From contig DVKB01000003.1 in assembly GCA_018716305.1 (NCBI GenBank), positions 62,001 through 126,000 on the forward strand: DNA of 64,000 nucleotides, read 5' to 3'. The position numbers were made by a program, and so were the translations under genes. The stretch is from Candidatus Scatomonas merdigallinarum (GTDB taxonomy: Bacteria; Bacillota; Clostridia; Lachnospirales; Lachnospiraceae). Below, one piece after another: positions 42,612-52,404 of this stretch. Within the stretch, counting starts at the first letter, position 1. The number at the start of each line of letters is the position of its first letter. Under the pieces are notes generated by a model, which searched no databases, was not told where the DNA came from, and saw only the letters and a program-made list of their open reading frames with translations.

Positions 42612-42920
42612 ATGAAAATGTATTTGATCAGCGATAATGTGGACACACTGACCGGCATGCGGCTGGCCGGTGTGGACGGTGTAGTGGTCCATGAGCGGGA
42701 GGAACTCCGCCGGGCCCTGGAAACGACATTGGCTGATAAAGAGATCGGCATCATTCTGCTGACGGAAAAATTCGGAAGAGAGTTTCCGGAGATCATCGAT
42801 GATGTCAAACTGAATCACAGAATTCCGCTGATCATTGAAATCCCCGACCGCCATGGTACGGGGCGGAAAGCGGACTTTATCACGTCCTATGTGAATGAAG
42901 CAATCGGATTGAAATTGTAA
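42612..42920 (+). CDS. V-type ATPase subunit F
   Basis: A 102-residue protein starting MKMYLISDNVDTLTGMRLAG with the later IGIILLTEKFGREFPEIID and PLIIEIPDRHGTG, typical of subunit F (NtpG), a CheY-like-fold part of the rotor axle that couples to subunits A and B. It lies 28 bp after subunit K. Confidence 0.92.
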   Translation: MKMYLISDNVDTLTGMRLAGVDGVVVHEREELRRALETTLADKEIGIILLTEKFGREFPEIIDDVKLNHRIPLIIEIPDRHGTGRKADFITSYVNEAIGLKL

Positions 42921-42934
42921 GGCAGGTGAAAAAT

Positions 42935-43522
42935 TTGACGACCGAAGAAAAGTTAGAGAATTTTTATAACCATTCCATAGAAAGCGCGAAAAACGAGGCG
43001 GAGCGCATTGTGACAGAATACCAGGCGGCCCTGGATCAGCAGTTTGCCGAGCACCAGAAGCGGAAGAAGGAGCAGACAGAGGAAGAACTGGCTGCGGAAA
43101 AGGAGAATCTGAAGCGGGAGAACAATAAGGCGCTTTCTGCGGAACAGCTTCAGATCAAGCGCTCTCTGTCCGCAAAGAGTCTGGAGATCGAGAAGAAAAT
43201 TTTTGCCGAGGTGGAGGAAAAGCTGAAAGCCTTCCAGAAGACCCCGGAGTATGTGGAATATCTCCGCGAAAAGATTCAAAAAGACCTGGAATTCGCCAAG
43301 GGCGGCCAGATCCTGTTTTATCTGGATGCTTCCGACGAGGGGATCCGGGAACAGGTGGAGCAGGCGGCCGGAGTAAAGATACAGATTTCCCGGGAAAAAA
43401 TAATAGGCGGTCTTCTGGCCGCTATCGAGGAGAAAAATATTCTGATCGATGATTCCTTCAGATCCATGCTGGCGGAAGAACGTGAATCTTTCAGACTTGA
43501 AGGAGGTCACGTACATGAATAA
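42935..43522 (+). CDS. V-type ATPase subunit E (peripheral stalk)
   Basis: The likely start is TTG at 42935 (MTTEEKLENFYNHSIESAKN), behind GGCAGGTG; a GTG at 42926 lies inside that site. The 195-residue protein has a long N-terminal coiled coil and a globular C-terminal domain (LEFAKGGQILFYLDASDEGI), as in subunit E, the stalk partner of the first gene. It overlaps subunit A by 8 bp. Confidence 0.9.
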   Translation: MTTEEKLENFYNHSIESAKNEAERIVTEYQAALDQQFAEHQKRKKEQTEEELAAEKENLKRENNKALSAEQLQIKRSLSAKSLEIEKKIFAEVEEKLKAFQKTPEYVEYLREKIQKDLEFAKGGQILFYLDASDEGIREQVEQAAGVKIQISREKIIGGLLAAIEEKNILIDDSFRSMLAEERESFRLEGGHVHE

Positions 43523-45293
43523 AGAAAAGAAAACAGGAGTGATCTACGGCATCAACGGGCCGGTGGTATACCTGAAGGGCAATACCGGTTTTAAGATGTC
43601 GGAGATGGTCTATGTGGGAGAAGAGCGTCTGGTAGGGGAGGTCATCAGCCTGACCAAAGATACCACCACGGTTCAGGTGTTTGAGGAGACCACCGGCCTG
43701 AAGCCGGGAGCCACAGTGGAAGCCAGCGGCGATGCCATTTCCGTCCTTCTGGGCCCGGGAATCCTGAACAATATTTTTGACGGAATTGAGCGGCCCCTGA
43801 AGAATATCGCCGCTCAGTCCGGCCATTTTATCACCCGGGGCGTCAATGTGGATTCTCTGGACACAGAGAAGCAGTGGCAGGTGACGGTGAAGGTATCTGT
43901 GGGAGACGTGGTTTCCCCGGGAACGATTATTGCCGAGACGCCGGAGACAAAGAGTATTATTCATAAATCCATGGTGCCCCCGGATCTGGAGACCGGACGG
44001 GTAACCTGGACGGCCGAGGATGGTCCGCATACGATTCTGGATCCCATTGTGAAGCTGGAACTGGCGGACGGAACCGAGAGGGAGCTGACCCTCTGCCAGA
44101 AATGGCCTATCCGGGTTCCCAGGCCCATTGCCAGCCGCTATCCGGCTTCGGAACCCCTGGTTACCGGCCAGCGGATCCTGGATACGATGTTCCCCATCGC
44201 CAAGGGAGGCACGGCTGCGGTGCCGGGAGGATTCGGAACCGGAAAGACCATGACCCAGCATCAGATCGCCAAGTGGTCCAACGCGGATATTATCATTTAT
44301 ATCGGCTGCGGCGAGCGCGGAAACGAGATGACCCAGGTGCTGGAGGAGTTTTCCGAGCTGGTGGATCCCCGTTCCGGAAACCTGCTTATGGACCGGACAG
44401 CGCTGATCGCCAACACCTCCAACATGCCGGTAGCTGCCCGTGAGGCTTCCATTTATACCGGACTGACCCTGGCGGAGTATTACCGGGATATGGGCTACGA
44501 TGTGGCCATTATGGCTGACTCCACTTCCCGCTGGGCGGAGGCTCTCCGTGAGCTGTCCGGCCGTCTGGAGGAAATGCCCGCAGAGGAAGGCTATCCGGCC
44601 TACCTGGCTTCCCGGCTGTCCGCTTTCTATGAGCGGGCCGGCATGACCCAGAATCTCAACGGCACAGAGGGAAGCGTCTCCATTATCGGAGCCGTCTCTC
44701 CTCAGGGTGGCGATTTCTCCGAGCCGGTTACCATGAATACCAAGCGGTTTGTCCGCTGCTTCTGGGGACTGGATAAATCCCTGGCTTACGCCAGACATTT
44801 TCCGGCCATCCACTGGCTGACCAGCTACAGCGAGTACCTGAATGATCTGGCCCCCTGGTACAAGGCCAACGTGAATAAAAATTTTGTCAGCGACCGGAAT
44901 CAGCTCATGGGGATTCTGAACCAGGAAAGCTCCCTGATGGAGATCGTAAAGCTGATCGGAAGCGATGTACTGCCGGACGACCAGAAGCTGACCCTGGAGA
45001 TCGCCCGGGTGATCCGGTTGGGATTTCTGCAGCAGAACGCCTTCCACAAGGACGATACCTGCGTGCCCCTGAGCAAGCAGTTCCAGATGATGGAGACCAT
45101 TCTCTATCTGTATAAAAAGGCCAGGGCGCTGGTGACCATGGGACATCCCATGTCTGTGCTGAAGGAAAGCAATATTTTTGACAAAGTTATCTCTATTAAA
45201 TATGATGTGCCCAATGACAAACCGGAACTGTTTGACAGCTACCGGAAGGCCATCGATGATTTCTATAATGAAGTCCTGGAAAAGAACGCGTAA
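43515..45293 (+). CDS. V-type ATPase catalytic subunit A
   Basis: The start at 43515 ([20 protein letters not shown]) follows GAAGGAGGTC. The 592-residue protein has Walker A ([20 protein letters not shown]), the catalytic [16 protein letters not shown], and the [20 protein letters not shown] motif, which identify the ATP-hydrolysing subunit. Length is normal. Confidence 0.97.
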   Translation: MNKEKKTGVIYGINGPVVYLKGNTGFKMSEMVYVGEERLVGEVISLTKDTTTVQVFEETTGLKPGATVEASGDAISVLLGPGILNNIFDGIERPLKNIAAQSGHFITRGVNVDSLDTEKQWQVTVKVSVGDVVSPGTIIAETPETKSIIHKSMVPPDLETGRVTWTAEDGPHTILDPIVKLELADGTERELTLCQKWPIRVPRPIASRYPASEPLVTGQRILDTMFPIAKGGTAAVPGGFGTGKTMTQHQIAKWSNADIIIYIGCGERGNEMTQVLEEFSELVDPRSGNLLMDRTALIANTSNMPVAAREASIYTGLTLAEYYRDMGYDVAIMADSTSRWAEALRELSGRLEEMPAEEGYPAYLASRLSAFYERAGMTQNLNGTEGSVSIIGAVSPQGGDFSEPVTMNTKRFVRCFWGLDKSLAYARHFPAIHWLTSYSEYLNDLAPWYKANVNKNFVSDRNQLMGILNQESSLMEIVKLIGSDVLPDDQKLTLEIARVIRLGFLQQNAFHKDDTCVPLSKQFQMMETILYLYKKARALVTMGHPMSVLKESNIFDKVISIKYDVPNDKPELFDSYRKAIDDFYNEVLEKNA

Positions 45294-45307
45294 AGGAGGG
45301 AAACCAT

Positions 45308-46741
45308 ATGTCCATAGAATATCTTGGCTTAAGTGAAGTAAATGGCCCTCTGGCAGTTCTTGAGGGCGTGGAGAACGCTGCCTATGAGGAAATGGTGGAG
45401 TTCAGCCTGGATGACGGCTCAAAGAAGCTGGGACGGATCGTGGCGGTCTATGAGGACAAGGCCATTATTCAGGTGTTTGAGGGAACCGAGGGTATCTCCC
45501 TGAAAAATACCCACACCCGCCTTACGGGACGCCCCATGGAGATCCCTCTCTCTGAGGAGATCCTGGGAAGAACCTTTGACGGCATCGGAAATCCCATTGA
45601 CGGGCTGGGGCCCATTGTCTCAGAGCGCAGGGTCAACGTCAACGGCCTGCCCTTGAACCCGGTGTCCCGGCGGTATCCCAGAAACTATATCCGCACGGGT
45701 ATTTCCGCCATCGATGGGCTGACCACCCTGATCCGGGGACAGAAGCTTCCTATTTTTTCCGGAAACGGACTGCCTCATGACCAGCTGGCGGCCCAGATCG
45801 TGCAGCAGGCCTCCCTGGGCGAGGGCAGCGATGAAAAATTCGCCATTGTCTTTGCGGCCATGGGCGTTAAATACGATGTGGCGGAATTCTTCCGCCGTAC
45901 CTTTGAGGAAAGCGGAGTATCCGACCACGTTGTCATGTACCTGAATCTGGCTAACGACCCGGTGGTGGAGCGTCTGATCACCCCCAAGGTGGCCTTAAGC
46001 GCCGCGGAGTACCTGGCTTTTGAGAAGGGTATGCACATTCTGGTAATCCTGACGGATATCACTTCCTTCTGCGAGGCCATGCGTGAGGTGTCCTCCTCCA
46101 AAGGAGAAATTCCCTCCCGAAAAGGATACCCGGGCTACCTGTACAGTGAACTGGCCACCCTCTATGAGCGGGCCGGCATTGTCAAGGACGGAAAGGGTTC
46201 TGTGACCCAGATCCCCATTCTGACCATGCCCAACGATGATATCACCCATCCCATCCCGGACCTGACCGGATATATTACCGAGGGACAGATTGTTCTGGAC
46301 CGTCAGCTTCACGGACAGTCCATTTATCCCCCTATCTCCGTGCTGCCCTCCCTGTCCCGTCTGATGAAGGACGGTATTGGAAAAGGGTACACCAGGGAGG
46401 ATCATCAGGATGTGGCCAACCAGCTGTTCTCCTGCTACGCCAAGGTGGGGGATGCCAGATCTCTGGCTTCCGTTATCGGCGAGGACGAGCTGTCTCCTCT
46501 GGATAAGAAATATCTGGTGTTCGGAACTCAGTTTGAAAAACAGTTTATCGGTCAGAAACCGGATGAAAACCGCAGCATAGAGGAAACGCTGGACATCGGC
46601 TGGAAGCTTCTGGGGCTGCTTCCCAGGGAGGAACTGGACCGGATCGATACAAAAATTCTGGATCACTACTATCATCCCACAGAGTTCGACGCGGCGGAGG
46701 AAGCCAGATCGGAAGCAGATCAGATGGCTGCCCGGATCTGA
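45308..46741 (+). CDS. V-type ATPase subunit B
   Basis: A 477-residue protein. The region equivalent to the P-loop, [15 protein letters not shown], lacks the GKT of subunit A, as expected of the non-catalytic B subunit. It also has [40 protein letters not shown] and [16 protein letters not shown]. It forms the alternating hexamer with subunit A. AAAGGAGGG lies close upstream. Confidence 0.97.
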   Translation: MSIEYLGLSEVNGPLAVLEGVENAAYEEMVEFSLDDGSKKLGRIVAVYEDKAIIQVFEGTEGISLKNTHTRLTGRPMEIPLSEEILGRTFDGIGNPIDGLGPIVSERRVNVNGLPLNPVSRRYPRNYIRTGISAIDGLTTLIRGQKLPIFSGNGLPHDQLAAQIVQQASLGEGSDEKFAIVFAAMGVKYDVAEFFRRTFEESGVSDHVVMYLNLANDPVVERLITPKVALSAAEYLAFEKGMHILVILTDITSFCEAMREVSSSKGEIPSRKGYPGYLYSELATLYERAGIVKDGKGSVTQIPILTMPNDDITHPIPDLTGYITEGQIVLDRQLHGQSIYPPISVLPSLSRLMKDGIGKGYTREDHQDVANQLFSCYAKVGDARSLASVIGEDELSPLDKKYLVFGTQFEKQFIGQKPDENRSIEETLDIGWKLLGLLPREELDRIDTKILDHYYHPTEFDAAEEARSEADQMAARI

Positions 46742-46781
46742 GAAGGCCGGGAGCTGAAAGATACAGGAAAGGGGGAATTCT

Positions 46782-47405
46782 ATGGATCCGAATACATTTC
46801 CTACCAAGGGTAATCTGATGCTGGCGAAAAATTCCCTCGGTCTGGCCCGCATGGGCTATGAACTGATGGACAAAAAGCGGAATATTCTGGTGCGGGAGAT
46901 TATGGATCTCATCGAGAAGGCCAAGGAGATTCAGGCCAGGATCGATACCACCTTCCGGGAGGCCTACGCGGCTCTGCAGAAGGCCAATATTGAAAACGGC
47001 ATCGACTATGTGCAGACTATTTCCTGCACGGTTCCTGTGGAAGAGTCCATCCGGATCAAAACCCGCAGCATCATGGGGGTGGAGATCCCTCTGGTAGAGG
47101 CTGATCCCTCGGGAACAGCGCCTACCTACGCTTTCTACACCACTAGGGAATCCATGGATGAGGCAAGGATCGCCTTTACAAAAGTAAAAGAGCTGACCCT
47201 GCAGCTGTCCATGGTGGAAAATTCAGCCTACCGGCTGGCGGTGGCCATTAAGAAGACCCAGAAAAGGGCCAACGCCCTGAAGAATATTACCATCCCTCAT
47301 TATGTACAGCTGTCCAAGGATATTTCCGAGGCGCTGGAGGAAAAAGAGAGAGAAGAATTTACCCGGCTGAAAGTCATCAAGAGAATGCAGCAGAACGGAT
47401 CATAA
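46782..47405 (+). CDS. V-type ATPase subunit D (rotor shaft)
   Basis: A 207-residue protein with MDPNTFPTKGNLMLAKNSLG, LARMGYELMDKKRNILVREI and the C-terminal coiled coil RLAVAIKKTQKRANALKNIT, typical of the central shaft subunit D. It is the last gene of the operon, 40 bp after subunit B, and is followed by a terminator. Confidence 0.95.
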   Translation: MDPNTFPTKGNLMLAKNSLGLARMGYELMDKKRNILVREIMDLIEKAKEIQARIDTTFREAYAALQKANIENGIDYVQTISCTVPVEESIRIKTRSIMGVEIPLVEADPSGTAPTYAFYTTRESMDEARIAFTKVKELTLQLSMVENSAYRLAVAIKKTQKRANALKNITIPHYVQLSKDISEALEEKEREEFTRLKVIKRMQQNGS

Positions 47406-47411
47406 GTTGGC

Positions 47412-47446
47412 AAATGTCCCGGAACAAACTTGTTTCGGGACATTTT
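47412..47446 (+). terminator. terminator of the V-ATPase operon
   Basis: AAATGTCCCG and CGGGACATTT pair, with AACA/TGTT continuing the stem inside. The T-run is short. Confidence 0.7.
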
Positions 47447-47458
47447 CTGTAGTACAAT
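47430..47458 (+). promoter_or_regulatory. promoter of the zinc-ribbon/M15 gene pair
   Basis: TTGTTT (47430-47435), 17 bp, TACAAT (47453-47458). The -35 element lies inside the preceding terminator hairpin. Confidence 0.55.
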
Positions 47459-47516
47459 AAATGATACGGGGCGGTTCAGGGGATCTGCCCGCGAGTAAAT
47501 GAAAGGGGATACAGTT

Positions 47517-48542
47517 ATGAAATGTTCATATTGCGGCTATGACAATCCGGAAGGTGCGCATTTTTGTTCCGGCTGCGGGAAAAAGCTGGACGCGCAGGCC
47601 CCCCAGGGACAGTCCGGGGAACCGCTGCAGGATACACAGGTATACCGCCGGCAGGAGAGGCCGGGCCAGTGGGAGGAACCGCCGCGGCAGCCTTATCAGC
47701 CTTACCGCCAGCCGGAACCGGAGCGGCCCCGCAGGGAATCCTCCGGTTCCGGCAGCGGAAGAGCAGCGGATAAGGCGGCAGGCAGGAGAAACAAAGAGGA
47801 GAAAAAGATTATTCTCATTGGTGTGGTTCTGGCCTGTGTGGTAGTGGCGGCGGGAATCGCGGCCTACCTTCTGCTCTCCCGCTATATGGGAGGCGGAGAG
47901 GACGGAGAACGGGAGGCCCTGGCGGTGACATCCTCCTCGGAAACCTCTTCCGGAAGCGAGAAGGAAGAGACGTCCTCCGAAAATCAGCGGCCGGAGCCTA
48001 CGGAGGATCCGGAAGAAACACCCAGAAAAACTCCCACGCCGACGCCCAAGCCCACGGAAGTTCCTCTGACCGTGTCTCTGGTGGACGCGGAGCAGGCGGA
48101 TATGACGGGATATTCCCGGGTAGGCGTCCGGGAAGCCATGGCTTCTTCTGTGGTGGAGCAGGAGGGATATGACAATACCGCAGCCATGGCAGTGGATGGA
48201 GACGTCATTACATCCTGGCAGGAAGGAGCGGATGGAGACGGCATCAATGAATTTATCAATCTGAAGCTGGACCGGGAGTACGAGGTGCGGTACATTACCC
48301 TGAATCTGGGCAACTGGAGAGATCAGGACAGGTACGATAAAAACAATGTGCCCAAGACTCTGACGATCTGGCTGGATGAAAAGAGCTTTAAAGTAAACTT
48401 TCCCCATGAGCAGACCCAGTTCTGTCTGGAATTTTCCAGGGACTGCCCGGCCTCTGAGATTTATGTGCGGATCGACGACGTCTACGAGGGTTCTCTCTGG
48501 GATGATACCTGCATTTCAGAGATCGGCATTTACGGGGCATAA
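47517..48542 (+). CDS. zinc-ribbon membrane protein with discoidin-like (NADase-type glycan-binding) domain
   Basis: The start at 47517 (MKCSYCGYDNPEGAHFCSGC) follows AAAGGGG. A zinc ribbon with two CxxC pairs is followed by a Pro/Gln/Arg-rich linker, one membrane helix (about residues 100-123), a Ser/Thr/Pro-rich stalk and a C-terminal beta-sandwich of about 140 residues (SSVVEQEGYDNTAAMAVDGD, VRYITLNLGNWRDQDRYDKN). The last resembles discoidin/carbohydrate-binding folds. It is 341 residues in total. It probably displays a binding domain at the cell surface. The ligand is unknown. Confidence 0.78.
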   Translation: MKCSYCGYDNPEGAHFCSGCGKKLDAQAPQGQSGEPLQDTQVYRRQERPGQWEEPPRQPYQPYRQPEPERPRRESSGSGSGRAADKAAGRRNKEEKKIILIGVVLACVVVAAGIAAYLLLSRYMGGGEDGEREALAVTSSSETSSGSEKEETSSENQRPEPTEDPEETPRKTPTPTPKPTEVPLTVSLVDAEQADMTGYSRVGVREAMASSVVEQEGYDNTAAMAVDGDVITSWQEGADGDGINEFINLKLDREYEVRYITLNLGNWRDQDRYDKNNVPKTLTIWLDEKSFKVNFPHEQTQFCLEFSRDCPASEIYVRIDDVYEGSLWDDTCISEIGIYGA

Positions 48543-48547
48543 ACCCT

Positions 48548-49501
48548 ATGGGAACGAAAAAAAAATCCTTTGTAAAAAAAATTCTGGCCGGGGCGGGAGC
48601 GCTGGCTCTGGCTGCGCTGCTGGGGTTCTGGATTTCCCGGGACAGGGGCGGGCAGGCGGAGCCAAAGTCCCTCTCCATATCAGAGCCTGAGGCGGAAGCT
48701 TCTCCCTCCCCTGCAGAGGAGCAGACGCCCGCGGCTGCCGCTGAAAAAGAACCTGTCCCGACTCTGCGGCAGACGCCGGAGCCCACGCCCGGTCTGGCGG
48801 AAACCCTGGAGACGGTTCCCGCGGGAACCATTGTGGCGGAGGCGGAGATCGACCGGTCAAATCTGGGACTGTATTTTCAGGCTTATGAAATTTCAGACCG
48901 GATTTTTGAGAGAATCTACGGGGACGACCGGTCCTATAAAACCTACTGTACGGTTCCCAGGGAAGACCTGCGGTATGTCAAGGTGCTGCACTATGGCTAC
49001 GACGGGCAGATCCGGGTGGGGGAACTGCTGGTGAACGCGCTTCTGGCGGAGGACATGAAGGAGATTTTCCAGATCCTTTTTGAGCATCAGTACCAGATTG
49101 AAAAGATGTTCCTAATAGACGATTACGGGGCGGATGACAACCGGTCTGTCAACGACAACAACACTTCCTGTTTTAATTTCCGCCTGGTTACCAACGGGGG
49201 AACGCTCTCCAATCATGCAGCCGGCTGCGCCATCGATATCAATCCGCGGCAGAATCCCTATTATGTGATTTTGGAGGACGGAACCTATACCTGGGAAAAC
49301 GAGGACGCCCAGCTGTATATGGACAGGGACGCGCCGGACGCGGCGGAACGGCATATGATCACCCATGCGGATCTCTGCTATCAGGTTTTTTCACAATATG
49401 GGTACAGCTGGGGCGGCAACTGGGGAAATCCTCTGGACTATCAGCATTTTGAGAAGGTGGTATATGAGGCGGAAATGCCGGATGCCGCCGTGGCGGAATA
49501 G
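48548..49501 (+). CDS. M15 family (VanY-like) D,D- or L,D-carboxypeptidase
   Basis: A 317-residue protein with an N-terminal anchor (KKILAGAGALALAALLGFWI), a Pro/Glu-rich stalk, and a C-terminal M15 metallopeptidase domain. The zinc motif SNHAAGCAIDINPRQNPYY (SxHxxGxAxD) and the distal His in DYQHFEK are both present. It trims peptidoglycan stem peptides. It starts 5 bp after the zinc-ribbon gene without a strong ribosome site, so translation is probably coupled. Confidence 0.85.
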   Translation: MGTKKKSFVKKILAGAGALALAALLGFWISRDRGGQAEPKSLSISEPEAEASPSPAEEQTPAAAAEKEPVPTLRQTPEPTPGLAETLETVPAGTIVAEAEIDRSNLGLYFQAYEISDRIFERIYGDDRSYKTYCTVPREDLRYVKVLHYGYDGQIRVGELLVNALLAEDMKEIFQILFEHQYQIEKMFLIDDYGADDNRSVNDNNTSCFNFRLVTNGGTLSNHAAGCAIDINPRQNPYYVILEDGTYTWENEDAQLYMDRDAPDAAERHMITHADLCYQVFSQYGYSWGGNWGNPLDYQHFEKVVYEAEMPDAAVAE

Positions 49502-49516
49502 GAGGACTGTACTGCA

Positions 49517-49990
49517 ATGGCAAAAGAGATAAAAACCAACGCTATGCGCATGCTGGATCGGCAGAAGATACCTTACCGGGTGCTCCAGTATGAGTGCGAT
49601 ACTTTTATTGACGGACTTCACACGGCGGCCAAGACCGGAGCTCCGGTGGAACAGTCTTTTAAAACCCTGGTTACACGGGGGAAAAGCGGACAGTTTTATG
49701 TGATGGTCATTCCTATCGCGGAGGAACTGGATCTCAAGGAAGCGGCGAGGCTGGCGGGTGAAAAATCTCTGGAAATGATCCACGTAAAGGAGATCAACAG
49801 CGTCACCGGATACGTCCGGGGCGGCTGCAGCCCCATCGGAATGAAAAAACAATTTCCCACTTTTATCCATGAATCCGCGGAAAAGTATGGCGAAATCTAC
49901 ATAAGCGGAGGCAGAATCGGCACGACCCTTTGTCTGTCTCCCACAGACCTGATAAAGGTGTGCCGGGGACACTTCGGTAAACTCACATGA
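49517..49990 (+). CDS. ybaK: Cys-tRNA(Pro) deacylase, YbaK/EbsC type
   Basis: A 157-residue single-domain protein with the YbaK pattern: VEQSFKTLVTRGKSGQFYVM, the catalytic-region Lys in FKTL, and VTGYVRGGCSPIGMKK. It clears cysteine mischarged onto tRNA-Pro. AGGAGG is close to the ATG. It may share a transcript with the two surface-protein genes upstream. Confidence 0.92.
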   Translation: MAKEIKTNAMRMLDRQKIPYRVLQYECDTFIDGLHTAAKTGAPVEQSFKTLVTRGKSGQFYVMVIPIAEELDLKEAARLAGEKSLEMIHVKEINSVTGYVRGGCSPIGMKKQFPTFIHESAEKYGEIYISGGRIGTTLCLSPTDLIKVCRGHFGKLT

Positions 49991-50015
49991 AAATGCGGTT
50001 TTTTTCGGAAAACGC

Positions 50016-50044
50016 TTTTCAATCCGCGGGAAATAGGATATAAT
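50016..50044 (+). promoter_or_regulatory. promoter of the 77-residue protein gene
   Basis: TTTTCA (50016-50021), 17 bp, TATAAT (50039-50044). Confidence 0.6.
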
Positions 50045-50090
50045 CTGCTTAGCAAAACAAAAATAGTTCAATCACAGGAGGGTGACAGAA

Positions 50091-50324
50091 ATGAAAGTTG
50101 AGAATATTAAAGACATAGACAAATTTTTCAGCGTAATAAACAGCTGCAAGGGCCGCGTAGAGCTGGTAACCGGCGAGGGTGACAGACTGAACCTGAAATC
50201 CAAACTGACCCAGTACGTAGCTCTGGCGAACATTTTCTCCAACGGAGAGATTCCCCAGATGGAGATCATCGCTTCCGAGAAAGAAGATGTAGATAAGCTG
50301 CTGAACTTCATGATCAACGGTTGA
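50091..50324 (+). CDS. conserved 77-residue protein of unknown function
   Basis: The start at 50091 (MKVENIKDIDKFFSVINSCK) follows GGAGGGTG. The small, soluble, charged protein (GRVELVTGEGDRLNLKSKLT) is of a kind seen across Lachnospiraceae, often mislabelled as a poly(A) polymerase, which this length rules out. It has its own promoter and a very strong terminator, which suggests high or independent expression. Confidence 0.8.
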   Translation: MKVENIKDIDKFFSVINSCKGRVELVTGEGDRLNLKSKLTQYVALANIFSNGEIPQMEIIASEKEDVDKLLNFMING

Positions 50325-50355
50325 TTGTACGAAATAGAAAAAAGAGACAGCAAGG

Positions 50356-50396
50356 GGGGCAGTCCCATGAAAAGAAATTTTTCATGGGACTGCCCC
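50356..50396. terminator. strong hairpin terminator
   Basis: GGGGCAGTCCCATGAAAA and TTTTCATGGGACTGCCCC form a perfect 18-bp stem with a 5-base loop. The A- and T-runs at its top are inside the stem. It sits between the convergent 77-residue protein gene and the sensor kinase gene. Confidence 0.8.
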
Positions 50397-50459
50397 TGCT
50401 TTCTGGACGTTATCTGTTTTGCCAACTACTTTAAAAACACCTGGGAATACAGAAAAGAC

Positions 50460-51524
50460 TCAGGGATTTCTGAGGGGCAGGGTTACCGTAAAGGCAGTAT
50501 GCAGGTCATGGCTCTCCAGGGAGATGCTGCCCCTGTGGAGTTCCGCAATGCGTCTGGCAATGGTAAGGCCCAGACCGGTTCCCTCTCTGGCATGGGAGCG
50601 GTCCCCCTGATAAAATTTCTGAAAGACACGGTTCTGATCCCGGGGAGGGATTTCAGAGCCGCTGTTTTTGATCCGGACCCGGATCTGTTCCGGAGTTTCC
50701 TGAATGGAAACCTCAACGGCGCCCCCTTCCGGGGTGAATTTTACCGCGTTGTCCAGAAGATTGATCCAGACCTGTTTCAGCATTTCTTCATTGGCGGTGA
50801 CGGTATGCTCCTGAAATTCCAGGGACAGCCGCAGATGTTTTCGGGACCACTTCTTTTCCAGCAGCAGAATGCAGGTGCGGATCTGCTCAGAGAGATTAAA
50901 GGGCGCGGTGCCGGTAAGGATTTTCTGGTTTTCGATCCGGGTGTAGTTCAGCACGCCGGTAGCCATTTCCGCCAGCCGTCCGGATTCCTCCTGGATAATT
51001 CCCAGGTACTCCCTGGTCTGTTCTTCTGACAGCCCGCCCCGGTTCAGAAGCTGGGCGAAGCCCCGGATGGAGACGATGGGTGTCTTAAATTCATGAGAAA
51101 AGCTGTTGACAAAGTCGGAGCGGAGAATTTCTGTGTTCTGCAGTTCCTCCGCCAGCCGGTTGAAGCTGCCGGAGAGCTCTTTTCCCAGGTAGTGCTTTCC
51201 CTCCGGAAGCCGCGCCTCGTAGTCCCCCTCCGCCAGCCGGCGCAGCCCCCGGATCAGCCGGTTTACCGGACGGAAGGGCAGGCGTCCCAGGGTCAGAGCC
51301 AGAAAGGTGCCGACGCCGATGCTGGCCAGGGCGAAAATGAGCAGGATAAAAAGCAGATCAGATTTGGCGTTTTCCTCTATGGTCCAGATTCCGCTTCGGA
51401 TCAGAATATACCCTGCCAGCCCCATGATCAGCATGGTAGAAGCGAAAATCATAAAGACCATCAGGGTAAAGAGCAGGGTCAGGAGAGCGATCCTGTTCTG
51501 TTTCGGTTTTGCGCTTTTTTTCAT
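50460..51524 (-). CDS. two-component sensor histidine kinase
   Basis: A 354-residue membrane kinase with two membrane helices (about 13-38 and 52-76) that leave almost no extracellular loop. They are followed by a HAMP domain, the phospho-acceptor His in FVNSFSHEFKTPIVSIRGFA, and an ATPase domain with LLDNAVKFTPEGG and GTGLGLTIARRI. The tiny outer loop suggests sensing within the membrane or through a transporter. It overlaps its response regulator gene by 4 bp and lies opposite an ABC exporter. Confidence 0.92.
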   Translation of the reverse strand: MKKSAKPKQNRIALLTLLFTLMVFMIFASTMLIMGLAGYILIRSGIWTIEENAKSDLLFILLIFALASIGVGTFLALTLGRLPFRPVNRLIRGLRRLAEGDYEARLPEGKHYLGKELSGSFNRLAEELQNTEILRSDFVNSFSHEFKTPIVSIRGFAQLLNRGGLSEEQTREYLGIIQEESGRLAEMATGVLNYTRIENQKILTGTAPFNLSEQIRTCILLLEKKWSRKHLRLSLEFQEHTVTANEEMLKQVWINLLDNAVKFTPEGGAVEVSIQETPEQIRVRIKNSGSEIPPRDQNRVFQKFYQGDRSHAREGTGLGLTIARRIAELHRGSISLESHDLHTAFTVTLPLRNP

Positions 51525-52195
51525 AAATGTTTCACCGCCTTATAGCCCAGTCCCCGCACAGAGACGATCTCAAATTCCGGCCAGCCTTCAAACCGTTTCC
51601 GGAGCCGGCCGATGTGAACGGTTACGGTTTCCCATCCGCTCTCGCTGTCCATGCCCCAGATTTCGTCCATCAGCTGAATCCGGGTAAAAATTTTTCCGGG
51701 AGAGGACAGAAGCTTGTAGAGCAGCTGAAACTCTTTCTGGGGAAGCTCCAGGGTCTGCCCGTGGCCGGTGACTGTGAGAGAATCATAGTCCAGCGTCACC
51801 TGGCCCAGAGTAATCCTGTGTTCGCTGGCGATCCGGGACCGGCGCAGCAGAGCCTGGATCCGCAGCACCAGTTCCTCCATATCCACAGGTTTTGTCATAT
51901 AGTCGTCGATCCCCGCCCGAAATCCTTTTTTTCGGTCTTCCGGAAGCTGCCTGGCGGAGACCATGAGAATGGGCAGCTGATTTTGGACGCCGCGGAGGGT
52001 TTCCGTAAATTCATATCCGTCCATTTCGGGCATCATCAGATCCAGCACCGCCAGATCAATGTATTCTTTTTCCAGAATTTTTAAAGCTTCCGCCCCGTTT
52101 TCCGCTGTAAAAACGGTATACTCTTCCGCTTCCAGAACCGCCTGCATGTAGCGCCGGGTGTTCCGGTCATCGTCAGCTACCAGAATATGAAACAT
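51521..52195 (-). CDS. OmpR-family response regulator
   Basis: A 224-residue protein. The receiver domain has ILVADDDRNTRRYMQ, the phospho-acceptor Asp in LAVLDLMMPEMDGYEF and the conserved Lys in DDYMTKPVDMEE. The C-terminal winged helix has ELPQKEFQLLYKLLSSPGKI and VTVHIGRLRKRFEG. It is transcribed before the kinase, divergent from the ABC exporter genes, which it probably controls. Confidence 0.94.
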   Translation of the reverse strand: MFHILVADDDRNTRRYMQAVLEAEEYTVFTAENGAEALKILEKEYIDLAVLDLMMPEMDGYEFTETLRGVQNQLPILMVSARQLPEDRKKGFRAGIDDYMTKPVDMEELVLRIQALLRRSRIASEHRITLGQVTLDYDSLTVTGHGQTLELPQKEFQLLYKLLSSPGKIFTRIQLMDEIWGMDSESGWETVTVHIGRLRKRFEGWPEFEIVSVRGLGYKAVKHL

Positions 52196-52288
52196 GTTAT
52201 GTACCTCGCTGTTGTTTGAATGGGCCGGAAATGCCGGGTTCCGGATCCATCATATCATCCCGGCGCACCAAAGTCAAAACGGAGCAGA

Positions 52289-52311
52289 GTTTAGTTTCAG
52301 TTTAGGTTTGA
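52289..52311 (+). promoter_or_regulatory. candidate response-regulator binding site
   Basis: Direct repeats GTTTAG (52289-52294) and GTTTAG (52300-52305), 11 bp apart, with GTTTGA (52306-52311) following directly. One-helical-turn direct repeats are the usual OmpR-family site form. They lie in the 209-bp gap between the regulator and exporter genes. Confidence 0.4.
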
Positions 52312-52339
52312 GGCGTATTTTAAAACCAAGTCTGAAAAT

Positions 52340-52380
52340 CCCTCCGCAAATTCCCTTTCAGAGACGGTTTTGGCGGAGGG
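52340..52380 (+). promoter_or_regulatory. leader hairpin of the ABC exporter operon
   Basis: CCCTCCGC (52340-52347) and GCGGAGGG (52373-52380) can pair, about 25 bp before the first ABC gene. There is no T-run. Confidence 0.4.
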
Positions 52381-52404
52381 ACAACATAGGAAAGGAGTAT
52401 TTGT

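Noticed and set aside
43491..45146. 551-codon minus-strand frame opposite V-ATPase subunit A
   Set aside because: Antisense to a conserved catalytic subunit; composition is typical of a shadow frame.
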